The notes beneath the pieces are model-generated. The model searched no databases. It saw only the letters and a list, made by a program, of their open reading frames with translations, and was not told the DNA's origin. A program made the translations under genes and the position numbers. Positions 1-7,213 of a stretch of DNA of 18,060 nucleotides are shown one piece after another. Numbering within the stretch: position 1 is the first letter of the stretch; each line of letters starts with the position of its first letter. The DNA comes from an uncultured Granulicatella sp. (GTDB lineage: Bacteria > Bacillota > Bacilli > Lactobacillales > Aerococcaceae), in NCBI GenBank assembly GCA_947254045.1, contig CAMYBO010000011.1, forward strand, positions 1-18,060, in the 5' to 3' direction.

Positions 1-268
1 ATAAAGAACTTACTCCATAAATATGAGATTCAAATAAGGAAGATAAAACTAAAACGGCACTGACCATTCCAATACCCCAACCAATTCCTAATTTTACTAA
101 ATAAGTAAAGGCTTTTTTCTTCTCTTGTTTACTTCCAAAAGCCATATCATGGATGGAACCAATAAATTGGTCATAAAATCCCATAATAAAAGCTACTGTT
201 CCACCAGAAACGCCGGGAACACTGTCGGCTAATGCCATACAAAAACCATTTAAAATTTGACGAAACAT
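1..268 (-). CDS. DUF368 family membrane protein, N-terminal part (runs off the left edge)
   Basis: This is a polytopic membrane protein of the DUF368 family. Members have been linked to recycling of undecaprenyl phosphate across the membrane (named PopT in some Gram-positives); transferring that role here is inference. Only about 89 N-terminal residues lie in the window, because reading continues past position 1. The hallmark is near residues 10-30: a short helix followed by ADSVPGVSGGT and then AFIMGFYDQFIGS, which is the family's N-terminal signature. A lysine-rich loop follows, then a second hydrophobic segment rich in Gly and Val. The start at 268 is supported by a Shine-Dalgarno AAGGAG about 7 nt upstream. 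The gene lies after the rpoD terminator, so it is probably its own unit, although read-through is possible. Confidence 0.85.
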   Translation of the reverse strand, partial: MFRQILNGFCMALADSVPGVSGGTVAFIMGFYDQFIGSIHDMAFGSKQEKKKAFTYLVKLGIGWGIGMVSAVLVLSSLFESHIYGVSSL

Positions 269-286
269 AAGTTTCTCCTTTCAGTT

Positions 287-318
287 ATAAATAAAAAGAC
301 TAGGCTACTGCCCAGTCT
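287..318 (-). terminator. Rho-independent terminator after rpoD
   Basis: On the minus strand a 9-bp stem (AGACTGGGC with GCCTAGTCT, one G-U pair) closes a 4-nt AGTA loop, spanning 297-318. A T-rich tract follows at 287-296. It lies about 10 nt past the rpoD stop codon and separates dnaG-rpoD from the DUF368 gene. Confidence 0.85.
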
Positions 319-327
319 CCATCAATA

Positions 328-1452
328 CTAGTCTAAGAAATCTTTCAATTGTTTTGAACGACTTGGATGACGTAATTTGCGAAGTGCTTTCGCTTCAATT
401 TGACGGATTCTTTCACGAGTAACTCCAAATACTTGGCCTACTTGTTCTAATGTACGGATTTCTCCATTTTTGTCTAGACCAAAACGTAAACGTAATACAT
501 TTTCTTCACGATCCGTTAATTGTTCTAATACTTCATCTAATTGTTCTTTTAATAATGCATATGCTGTATGTTCAGCTGGACTTGTTGCATTATCATCTTC
601 GATAAAGTCACCTAAATGTGAATCATCTTCTTCCCCAATTGGAGTTTCTAATGACACTGGTTCTTGAGCAATTTTTAGAATTTCTCTCACTTTTTCAGTT
701 GGTAAATCCATTTCTGCACCAATTTCTTCAGGAGTAGGTTCGCGTCCTAAATCTTGTAATAGTTGTCTTTGGATACGAACTAATTTATTAATAGTTTCTA
801 CCATATGAACTGGAATACGAATCGTACGTGCTTGGTCAGCAATCGCACGAGTAATGGCTTGACGAATCCACCATGTAGCATATGTTGAAAACTTAAACCC
901 TTTTGTATGGTCAAATTTTTCAACAGCTTTCATTAAGCCCATATTTCCTTCTTGAATTAAATCTAAAAATTGCATTCCACGTCCTACATAACGTTTCGCA
1001 ATCGAAACTACTAAACGTAAGTTAGCTTCTGCTAATTCTTGTTTTGCTTCTTGATCTCCTTGTTGGATACGTAAAGCAAGGTTTACTTCTTCATCCGCAC
1101 TTAATAATGGAACACGTCCAATTTCTTTTAAATACATACGAACAGAGTCATTAATTTTTACATTTGACGATAAAGCTGTTTCGTCTTCTGCCATTTCAAC
1201 TTCAGGTTCTTTTGCAGATTCTGAAGATAATTGACGACTAGTTGGTCCACCATCTGCATCTACTACACTAACTCCAGCATCTTCGAATTGTTGGATTAAT
1301 TTATCCATTCCTTCTGCATCTAATTCATATGGAATCGCAATTTGCGCTGATAAATCATCATATAAAATTTGTCCAAACAATTTTCGTTCTGCTAACAATT
1401 TACTTGTAGCTTCTTTTAGCGTTTGACCATTCTGATTGTTTTCAACTGTCAT
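328..1452 (-). CDS. rpoD: Primary sigma factor (sigma-A / sigma-70, RpoD)
   Basis: This is the housekeeping sigma subunit that directs RNA polymerase to -35/-10 promoters. At 374 residues it matches the short sigma-A form of Bacillota, with a small region 1.1 (about 1-90, acidic towards its end). Region 1.2 starts near residue 100. Region 2 (about 140-215) carries the core-binding QFLDLIQEGN stretch and the -10 melting segment FKFSTYATWWIRQAI. Region 3 covers about 216-290. Region 4 (about 305-374) holds the helix-turn-helix VFGVTRERIRQIEAKALRKL that reads the -35 box. GGAGG sits 8 nt before the ATG at 1452, only 15 nt after the dnaG stop, so the two genes are co-transcribed. No residue looks unusual. 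Confidence 0.98.
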   Translation of the reverse strand: MTVENNQNGQTLKEATSKLLAERKLFGQILYDDLSAQIAIPYELDAEGMDKLIQQFEDAGVSVVDADGGPTSRQLSSESAKEPEVEMAEDETALSSNVKINDSVRMYLKEIGRVPLLSADEEVNLALRIQQGDQEAKQELAEANLRLVVSIAKRYVGRGMQFLDLIQEGNMGLMKAVEKFDHTKGFKFSTYATWWIRQAITRAIADQARTIRIPVHMVETINKLVRIQRQLLQDLGREPTPEEIGAEMDLPTEKVREILKIAQEPVSLETPIGEEDDSHLGDFIEDDNATSPAEHTAYALLKEQLDEVLEQLTDREENVLRLRFGLDKNGEIRTLEQVGQVFGVTRERIRQIEAKALRKLRHPSRSKQLKDFLD

Positions 1453-1467
1453 CCACTATTCCTCCAT

Positions 1468-3297
1468 TCATGATTTTTTTAATTGTTTCTGAATATTCAC
1501 TAACTCGATCATCAATTGATTGGCTCTTGCAGCATCATTTGATAATTGAGCTTCTTTCATTTCTTGCATACATCTTTGATATTGTTGTTTTAAATCTTCT
1601 TTTTTACATAAGAAATACATTAAGTCATGAATTTCTTTTTCGGTACATTCTTCAGGCATTTCTAGCCATTCAATCATCGACAATAAATTTCGATTGACAG
1701 TATCCGATTCATCTAAAAAGTTCATAAATTCTTGCACTAATAATTCTTCAAGATGCTGCTCACGATAGCTTCTCAACAAAATATAAAATTGTTGGTAGTC
1801 TACCGATGGAAATTCAAACTCTTCATTTCCTCTTGCTAAATAACTCCATGCTTCTGGAGAATGTAATAGACGATACAGAAGTTGCTTTTGAGAAACTTCT
1901 ATTGGACTATCCTGTGAAATTTTCATCAGAGTTGACGTCCATTCCCCTGTTGAGTGAGAAGATTGTTGCTTGAATTTTCTTTGAACAAAATTAACTTGAC
2001 TGGAAAGTAATTCTACGGATATTCCGTATTCATCTGCCAATGATTTAATCGCAAATTCACGTTCAATTGGTTTAGAAATTTTTGCTAATTCCATCGTCAT
2101 TTGTTCTAAAAATTGAACTTTTTCTCGTTCAATTTCTAAACGATATTGTTTTGAAAAATATCGCTTTTTAAACTGGAAAACAGATTCCGTATGATGCGCT
2201 AATTGTTCAAGATAAGCTTCTGCACCTCTTTGTTGAATAAATTCATCTGGATCCTTACCCGCATCTAAAGACAGAATTGAAATCGTTAATGCTGAATTTT
2301 CTTGCAATAATTCAATCGCTCGATTCGTTGCATCTAATCCTGCTCTATCACTGTCGTAAGCAATAATAATTTCATTTGCTACACGTGACAAAATTTGAAT
2401 TTGTTCTTTTGTTAAGGAGGTTCCCATTGATGCTACTCCATTTTTCGCACCAGCTTGCCAAGAAGCAATGACATCCATATACCCTTCATATAAGACAACT
2501 TGTCCAGTTTTACGAATCGCTGATTTTGCTAAATCATAATTAAATAAGAACTGTCGCTTATTAAAAATAGGTGTTTCTGAACTATTTAAGTATTTTGCTT
2601 CTTGTTCATCAACCATGTCATCATCATTCGGTAAAATTCGACCAGAAAAAGCAATTACTTTTCCTTGTTCATTTCGAAGAGGAATCATAATCCGTTGATA
2701 AAAACGATCGATAAAATCATCATTTCTTGAAACGAATAATCCGGATTCTTCCATTTGTTGAGGCGTTAATGGAATCTGTTTGATTAAATTCGTCACATAA
2801 GTGCGATTTTTTAAAGCTAATCCCATTTTAAAGGTCTGAATTGTCTCTAATGTATATCCTCGATTTTGTAAATACTCTAGTGCTTTTTCACCTCCACGTG
2901 TTTGCAATAACACATGTTGATAAAATTCAGCAGCTTTTTCATGAGCCTCAACAAGCGGTTGATAAGTATCTTGAACCGTTGGTCGAGAAATCGAATATTT
3001 ATTTTCAAACGGGATTTGAGCTAATTCCGCAACTTTTGCTACTGATTCAACAAAAGATAATCCTTCAATTTCTGATATAAATGAGAAAACTGTTCCTCCT
3101 CTACCACAACTAAAGCAATGATAGATTTGTTTTTCCTCTGTTACTGAAAATGAAGGTGTCCGTTCATCATGAAAAGGACAATGGCCAAAATAATTTTTCC
3201 CTCTTTTTTTCAAAGAAACATACTGACTAATAATATCGACAATATTGACTTGCGATTGTATTTGATTCAGCGTTTCTTCAGGGATGACTTGACTCAT
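1468..3297 (-). CDS. dnaG: DNA primase
   Basis: DNA primase makes the RNA primers that start Okazaki fragments and works with the replicative helicase. The 609-residue length is normal. The N-terminal zinc-binding domain has Cys40, His43, Cys61 and Cys64 (CPFH ... CFSC). The catalytic core follows, with a TOPRIM fold in which Glu271 (LYEGYMDV) and Asp315/Asp317 (AYDSDRAG) are the expected metal ligands. The C-terminal 150 or so residues are divergent and helical, as expected for the helicase-binding domain. The start at 3297 has a strong GGAGG about 7 nt upstream. The gene heads the dnaG-rpoD operon, the usual Gram-positive arrangement minus an upstream rpsU, which is not present here. Confidence 0.97.
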   Translation of the reverse strand: MSQVIPEETLNQIQSQVNIVDIISQYVSLKKRGKNYFGHCPFHDERTPSFSVTEEKQIYHCFSCGRGGTVFSFISEIEGLSFVESVAKVAELAQIPFENKYSISRPTVQDTYQPLVEAHEKAAEFYQHVLLQTRGGEKALEYLQNRGYTLETIQTFKMGLALKNRTYVTNLIKQIPLTPQQMEESGLFVSRNDDFIDRFYQRIMIPLRNEQGKVIAFSGRILPNDDDMVDEQEAKYLNSSETPIFNKRQFLFNYDLAKSAIRKTGQVVLYEGYMDVIASWQAGAKNGVASMGTSLTKEQIQILSRVANEIIIAYDSDRAGLDATNRAIELLQENSALTISILSLDAGKDPDEFIQQRGAEAYLEQLAHHTESVFQFKKRYFSKQYRLEIEREKVQFLEQMTMELAKISKPIEREFAIKSLADEYGISVELLSSQVNFVQRKFKQQSSHSTGEWTSTLMKISQDSPIEVSQKQLLYRLLHSPEAWSYLARGNEEFEFPSVDYQQFYILLRSYREQHLEELLVQEFMNFLDESDTVNRNLLSMIEWLEMPEECTEKEIHDLMYFLCKKEDLKQQYQRCMQEMKEAQLSNDAARANQLMIELVNIQKQLKKS

Positions 3298-3370
3298 ATA
3301 CTGCCTCCTTTTTCTGAAATGTTAAGGAACTTTTCCTTTTGCCTGTAGTATCCCTAATGATACAGGATAT

Positions 3371-3399
3371 ATATTATCATCAATTGAAAATTGTTTCAA
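3371..3399 (-). promoter_or_regulatory. Putative sigma-A promoter for dnaG-rpoD
   Basis: On the minus strand, TTGAAA (3399-3394) is followed after 17 nt by TAATAT (3376-3371). An overlapping GATAAT (3378-3373) would be an alternative -10 box at a 15-nt spacing. This is the best promoter match in the 277 bp between rpsD and dnaG. The -35 box is one half of a perfect 6-bp inverted repeat (TTGAAA, 4 nt, TTTCAA; 3384-3399). Transcription would start near 3364, inside a further possible stem (3342-3347 with 3361-3366). The rest of the gap (about 3400-3510) holds nothing I can assign. Confidence 0.6.
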
Positions 3400-3510
3400 C
3401 TAATTTAGCTTTTCTAAGTTAAAAATATCAATATAAATGGTTCTACTATTACGATAAAACCGAAGGGGCAAACTAATCACGATTTTTCCACTTTGAGCTA
3501 GTTTTGGCAT

Positions 3511-3554
3511 AAAATAAAAACCCAAGAATGCGATAATACCGCTATTCTTGGGTT
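3511..3554 (-). terminator. Rho-independent terminator after rpsD
   Basis: On the minus strand an 11-bp stem (AACCCAAGAAT with ATTCTTGGGTT), one bulged A and three further GC pairs close a 7-nt loop (3519-3554). A T-rich tail follows at 3511-3518. It begins about 20 nt past the rpsD stop and should insulate rpsD from dnaG. Confidence 0.93.
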
Positions 3555-3574
3555 ACTGCTAGCACTGAAAATGA

Positions 3575-4186
3575 CTAGCCTAATTTGTTGTAATATTCAA
3601 CGATTAATGATTCGTCAACATCAGATGTTAACTCATCACGTAATGGTAGACGGTTTAATGAACCTTCTAATTTTTCTTCATCAAATGTAACAAATTCTGG
3701 ACGTCCAAATAAAGATTCTAAAGATTCTTTAATGATTGTTAAGTTACGTGATTTTTCACGAACACCAACAACATCTCCAACTTGTACTTGGAATGAAGGG
3801 ATATCTACACGTTTACCATTTACAGTAACGTGACCGTGGTTTACTAATTGACGAGCTTGACGACGAGTTGAAGCTAATCCTAAACGGTAAACTACGTTAT
3901 CTAAACGTTGTTCTAGAAGAATCATGAAGTTTTCACCATGTTTACCTTCTTTGATTTTGCCAGCTTTTTTGAATAAAGTAGCAAATTGACGTTCGTTCAT
4001 ACCATACATATGACGTAATTTTTGTTTTTCTTGTAATTGTTGACCATACTCAGATAATTTACTACGGTTGTTTGGTCCGTGTTGACCTGGTGCGTATGGA
4101 CGACGAGCGATTTCTTTTCCTGTTCCTGAAAGTGAAATGCCTAAACGACGAGATAACTTCCAGCTTGGTCCAGTGTAACGTGACAT
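3575..4186 (-). CDS. rpsD: 30S ribosomal protein S4
   Basis: S4 is a primary 16S rRNA-binding protein that starts assembly of the 30S body; in several bacteria it also represses its own synthesis. The protein has 203 residues, normal for the family. The N-terminal part (MSRYTGPSWKLSRRLG) leads into the S4 N-domain. The S4 RNA-binding domain sits near residues 90-155, with ARQLVNHGHVTVNGKRVDIPS as its core. I chose the ATG at 4186 because GGAGG lies 8 nt upstream. Reading from the TTG at 4201 would place the Shine-Dalgarno inside the coding sequence. The gene stands alone, with its own promoter, long leader and terminator, as is usual in Bacillota. Confidence 0.97.
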   Translation of the reverse strand: MSRYTGPSWKLSRRLGISLSGTGKEIARRPYAPGQHGPNNRSKLSEYGQQLQEKQKLRHMYGMNERQFATLFKKAGKIKEGKHGENFMILLEQRLDNVVYRLGLASTRRQARQLVNHGHVTVNGKRVDIPSFQVQVGDVVGVREKSRNLTIIKESLESLFGRPEFVTFDEEKLEGSLNRLPLRDELTSDVDESLIVEYYNKLG

Positions 4187-4355
4187 TGAACATTCCTCCA
4201 ATAATAAAAAATTTTTTATGGAGTAAAATAATTGCGAAACAGTAGATTCGTGCAGTCTCTATTAGGGTTCACCTTTGCAGCCGTGGTTACTACCTTCCTC
4301 TGAATGGATAGGACTGTTGACGAGCTTCTCTTATTTCTGCTGCATATTTTACACA
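4187..4355 (-). promoter_or_regulatory. Structured rpsD 5' leader, probable S4 autoregulatory site
   Basis: From the predicted start near 4355 to the rpsD ATG the RNA leader is about 170 nt, far longer than needed for translation. It is also less AT-rich than the surrounding intergenic DNA. Two long-range pairings are visible. One is TGCAGC (4344-4339) with GCTGCA (4281-4276). The other is CAGTCCTAT (4316-4308) with ATAGAGACTG (4262-4253), nine base pairs with one bulged A. Their order is a-b-a'-b', which would form a pseudoknot. In Bacillus subtilis the rpsD leader is bound by S4 to repress expression; that this leader does the same is inference. No T-box signature is present. Confidence 0.55.
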
Positions 4356-4361
4356 AAAATT

Positions 4362-4390
4362 ATTATATCAGATGTTTTTTAAAAAAGCAA
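4362..4390 (-). promoter_or_regulatory. Sigma-A promoter of rpsD
   Basis: On the minus strand TTGCTT (4390-4385) is followed after exactly 17 nt by a consensus TATAAT (4367-4362). The predicted start is near 4355. The -35 box lies just 7 nt past the stop codon of the upstream thioesterase gene. An AT-rich hairpin there (stem AAAAAAG with CTTTTTT) is at best a weak terminator. Confidence 0.75.
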
Positions 4391-4396
4391 ACTTTT

Positions 4397-5158
4397 TTAT
4401 GCAATTTCTTCCCATTCCATTTGAATATTCGCACAGCGATTCCCATCTTGAGAAATTAAATGATACGTTTGTGTTCTCTTTTGACTTTCTTTTGGATTTT
4501 CTTTCCATAAAGTTGAACATGCAATGGTTGATTCTGGTAATACTTCCTTTTCATATTTAATCACCACTTGTTTCAACTGATGTTCCTTTAAAAACTCCAT
4601 TCCTAATTCACTAAAAGCAAAGTCAAAGTATCGAGCATTATTCACATGGAGATTCGCATCTATATCATTCATTCGAATTTTATATTCCCCTGTTGGTGCA
4701 TCTGTAAAATCTTTTTTAGGAATTCGAGTTGCTTTTCTCATTTCTTTTCCAATTGATAATGGATATTCCAAAACAACTTCTTCATCAATGGAAACTATCT
4801 TACGTGCATTCATATCAAGCATGGCAAATGTCGTCAAACATTTAAACAACTCTTCTCTTTCTTTTGAAAGAATACGATATTCACGATAAGTAAAAAATTT
4901 ATTATAGCTAATCGCTTCTGTTTCAATGATGACTTCTTCATCTACCTTTGGCATGCGATGAATCTCTATTTCGTGTTGAATCACAATCCATGTATAGCCC
5001 TTTTCATAAACTAAGTTTGGATTTTGTAATTGTTTTTGTTGCTTTCTAGAAGCTAACATCATCATTGCTATGGCTTGGCTTAATAGTAAATTTCCTTTCC
5101 AATCACATTCATATGGAAGAATGGTGCGCTCTACTTGGCAAATTACATCAACCGTCAT
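4397..5158 (-). CDS. Acyl-ACP thioesterase (FatA/FatB-type, double hot-dog)
   Basis: The enzyme releases free fatty acids from acyl-acyl carrier protein at the end of fatty acid synthesis and acts in the cytoplasm. Its 253 residues fit the bacterial acyl-ACP thioesterase family, which has two hot-dog domains: about 1-140 and 150-253. The second opens with the signature near residues 164-176 (NDIDANLHVNNARY). Asn169/His171 lie in the region that holds the active site in plant homologues. There is no signal peptide. The start at 5158 has GGAGG 5 nt upstream. The gap to the preceding gene is 9 nt, and the Shine-Dalgarno abuts that gene's stop, so the two are likely translated from one message. 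The chain-length preference cannot be told from the sequence. Confidence 0.88.
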   Translation of the reverse strand: MTVDVICQVERTILPYECDWKGNLLLSQAIAMMMLASRKQQKQLQNPNLVYEKGYTWIVIQHEIEIHRMPKVDEEVIIETEAISYNKFFTYREYRILSKEREELFKCLTTFAMLDMNARKIVSIDEEVVLEYPLSIGKEMRKATRIPKKDFTDAPTGEYKIRMNDIDANLHVNNARYFDFAFSELGMEFLKEHQLKQVVIKYEKEVLPESTIACSTLWKENPKESQKRTQTYHLISQDGNRCANIQMEWEEIA

Positions 5159-5167
5159 AGCATCCTC

Positions 5168-5761
5168 CTATAAATTCCAAATATCTTCACTATATTCATT
5201 TAATACAGATACAATTTCTCCTTTATGAAAAATCACAATAGTATCTGTTGGTAAATGCATCATCTCATAAAAACTTGGATAATCCGGGAAAACTTCATAA
5301 GCTTTTGCCCCTGATAATGGTTGAGATTCAATTTCTTGATCAACAGGTGCTACATACCATGTTTTATCATCAAAACGATGTGCATAAAAATCTTCCACTT
5401 CAAATGTATGGTTCGCAATAATAACAGGGCTATCAAAACGAAATGGAACTAACTTTCCTAATGTTTTCGTACGTTTACCTGCTTTAAATGTTTTTTGAAC
5501 AATTTCTAAGAAATAACTACAATCTGTAATCCATTCCTCTAATTGTTTTTGTTCATAATTTGGAACGCAAACATGATACTCATTTTCAATGGAAACAACT
5601 TTAATATTTCCATAATGAATTGGAATTAATTGATTTAATTCTTCTAAATTTTCTTCAAAATAATCTTCTACAATCGTTAGTAAATCTTCTGCTTCTTTTT
5701 GATAATCCTCTTCAGCTTCTAATATAAATAATCGTTTTTGAATCGTTCTTGTAAATTTCAT
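5168..5761 (-). CDS. Uncharacterised cytoplasmic protein, 197 aa
   Basis: I do not recognise this family with confidence. The protein is acidic, has no signal peptide or membrane segment, and ends with a hydrophobic beta-like stretch (TDTIVIFHKGEIVSVLN, about 172-188). The N-terminal 45 residues are rich in Glu and probably helical. The middle has a Lys/Arg patch (about 93-103, FKAGKRTKTLG), and then short strands with aromatic residues (DFYAHRFDDKTWYVAPV, about 124-140). The conserved-looking GAKAYEVFPD (151-160) faintly recalls immunity-type or DUF2185-like folds; I do not assert this. The start has AAGGAG 6-7 nt upstream. Its tight coupling to the thioesterase gene suggests a shared message but does not prove a shared function. 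Confidence 0.8.
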   Translation of the reverse strand: MKFTRTIQKRLFILEAEEDYQKEAEDLLTIVEDYFEENLEELNQLIPIHYGNIKVVSIENEYHVCVPNYEQKQLEEWITDCSYFLEIVQKTFKAGKRTKTLGKLVPFRFDSPVIIANHTFEVEDFYAHRFDDKTWYVAPVDQEIESQPLSGAKAYEVFPDYPSFYEMMHLPTDTIVIFHKGEIVSVLNEYSEDIWNL

Positions 5762-5781
5762 TTCATCACTCCTTGTTTTCT

Positions 5782-5787
5782 AGTATA
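5782..5787 (-). promoter_or_regulatory. Possible -10 box for the 197-aa gene and thioesterase operon
   Basis: TATACT on the minus strand is a 5/6 match to the -10 consensus, placed about 20 nt ahead of the start codon. No good -35 box lies 16-18 nt upstream. The leader would be only about 14 nt, just enough for the Shine-Dalgarno. This is a weak call, based mainly on position in a divergent gap of 107 bp. Confidence 0.35.
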
Positions 5788-5839
5788 CAGTATTTGAAAC
5801 ATTTTTTCTTGTATCTTCCCCTCTTCCTGATAAATTTGT

Positions 5840-5845
5840 TATACT
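5840..5845 (+). promoter_or_regulatory. Possible -10 box for mvaA
   Basis: TATACT on the plus strand lies 23 nt before the mvaA ATG, with a strong AAGGGGG Shine-Dalgarno at 5856-5862 between them. No convincing -35 box is visible at the usual distance. It faces the mirror-image TATACT of the divergent operon, about 50 bp away. Confidence 0.4.
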
Positions 5846-5868
5846 AGAGTCAACTAAGGGGGCTTAAT

Positions 5869-7146
5869 ATGAACGACCAATTATTTTATAAATTTTATCA
5901 AAAAACACCGCTAGAAAGAAAAAACATTTTATCAAACTTATCTCATTTATCAGATGAAAAAAAAGCAAACTTATTCAATGGATTCAACTTACCAGAGTCA
6001 GTAGCTAATCAAATGATTGAAAATCAAATTGGACTATATGACTTACCACTTGGAATTGTACCAGAAGTAACGGTAAATGGTAAAACTTATACCGTCCCTA
6101 TGGTAACAGAAGAACCTTCCGTGATTGCTGCAGCAAGTAATGGTTGTAAAATCATTCATCGTTCTGGGGGATTTACTACTACTCAAGAAAAGAGAGAAAT
6201 GATTGGGGAAATTGCAATATATGATTCTCCCTATTCTATAGAAGAAATTGAGGATAAACTTTCAAAAGAAATGGAACACTTATTTTCTATCGCTCATGAA
6301 GCTCACCCTTCTATTGTCAAACGTGGTGGTGGAATTCAAAAGATTTGGGTAGAAGAAAAACAACATCCTCATCATACATTTTATGTATTTTATGTTTCTG
6401 TTGATACTAAAGAAGCAATGGGGGCAAATATTTTAAATACTATTTTAGAAGCCTTGGTTTCTCCTATCGAAACTTTTACAAATGGAACTTGTATTATGGC
6501 TATTTTATCGAATTTAGCAACTCATTCAGTCGTAACGACTACTTGTCGTATTCCATTTGAACAATTAGGAACAAAGACGATTCCTGGAGAAGAAATTGCT
6601 CGTAGAATTGAAATTGCAAGTGAACTATCCCAAGTAGATACTTATCGAGCTTCTACTCATAATAAAGGAATTATGAATGGAATTGATGCAGTCGTTATTG
6701 CAACTGGAAATGATTGGCGAGCAATTGAAGCTGGGGCACATGCATATGCTACCCTATCAGGAACCTATCAACCTTTTAGTCAATGGTTCATCGATGATGA
6801 TAAAGAATTAGTAGGAACATTAAGTATTCCAATGCCAATTGGAACGGTCGGTGGATCCATTGCGATTCATCCCGCTGCTCAATTTGCTCATGAATTATTG
6901 ATGAATCCATCTGCTAAAGAATTAGCTTCTATTATTGCTTCTATTGGTTTAGCACAAAATTTTGCTGCATTAAAAGCATTAGTAACAGATGGCATTCAAA
7001 AAGGACATATGAACTTACAAGTAAAATCTCTAGCTTTAACAGCTGGAGCAACAGAAAAAGAAATTCCAAAAATTGTACAATTATTGAAAGAACACAAACA
7101 TTTTAATTTAGAAACAGTACAAAAAATATTAGAAAGCATTAGATAA
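5869..7146 (+). CDS. mvaA: Hydroxymethylglutaryl-CoA reductase, class II
   Basis: MvaA reduces HMG-CoA to mevalonate, the committed step of the mevalonate route to isoprenoids, including the undecaprenyl lipid needed for cell-wall synthesis. The length (425 aa) and motifs are those of the bacterial class II enzyme. The catalytic Glu is in EEPSVIAA (residues 81-82), the Lys is K266 in HNKGIMNG, the Asp is D282 in GNDWRA, and the His is H380 in KGHMNLQ. These match the Pseudomonas mevalonii set (E83, K267, D283, H381). It is a stand-alone reductase, unlike the thiolase-reductase fusion MvaE of enterococci. It is the only plus-strand gene here, and no other mevalonate gene is adjacent. The AAGGGGG Shine-Dalgarno supports the start. 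Confidence 0.97.
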   Translation: MNDQLFYKFYQKTPLERKNILSNLSHLSDEKKANLFNGFNLPESVANQMIENQIGLYDLPLGIVPEVTVNGKTYTVPMVTEEPSVIAAASNGCKIIHRSGGFTTTQEKREMIGEIAIYDSPYSIEEIEDKLSKEMEHLFSIAHEAHPSIVKRGGGIQKIWVEEKQHPHHTFYVFYVSVDTKEAMGANILNTILEALVSPIETFTNGTCIMAILSNLATHSVVTTTCRIPFEQLGTKTIPGEEIARRIEIASELSQVDTYRASTHNKGIMNGIDAVVIATGNDWRAIEAGAHAYATLSGTYQPFSQWFIDDDKELVGTLSIPMPIGTVGGSIAIHPAAQFAHELLMNPSAKELASIIASIGLAQNFAALKALVTDGIQKGHMNLQVKSLALTAGATEKEIPKIVQLLKEHKHFNLETVQKILESIR

Positions 7147-7152
7147 TGCATA

Positions 7153-7189
7153 AAAGCCATGGGCTTCGCAAAGCGAAGCTCATGGCTTT
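7153..7189. terminator. Bidirectional terminator between convergent mvaA and apt
   Basis: Two 17-nt arms (7153-7169 and 7173-7189) pair fully, with one G-U type position, around a 3-nt AAA loop. The stem ends in AAAGCC on one side and GGCTTT on the other, so each strand has a short T run after it. The run is better on the minus strand (CTTTTATG). It starts 7 nt after the mvaA stop and lies 25 nt past the apt stop, so it can end both transcripts. Confidence 0.9.
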
Positions 7190-7213
7190 CGTTACTACTT
7201 CAGAAAAATCTAT

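Noticed and set aside
470..667. Small plus-strand open frames within rpoD, dnaG, obgE, glyS, glyQ and others
   Set aside because: All overlap strongly supported genes on the other strand, lack Shine-Dalgarno sites and have low-complexity products.
3400..3510. A 36-codon minus-strand open frame between rpsD and dnaG
   Set aside because: Its ATG lies directly on the T-tract of the rpsD terminator, no Shine-Dalgarno is present, and it resembles nothing known; most likely chance.
4199..4201. Upstream TTG starts for rpsD (4201), apt (7768) and the SDR gene (10907)
   Set aside because: In each case a downstream ATG has a proper Shine-Dalgarno and matches the conserved N terminus of the family or fits the gene junction.
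4370..4396. Hairpin AAAAAAG / CTTTTTT after the thioesterase gene as a terminator
   Set aside because: Only one GC pair in the stem and it coincides with the rpsD promoter; too weak to call.
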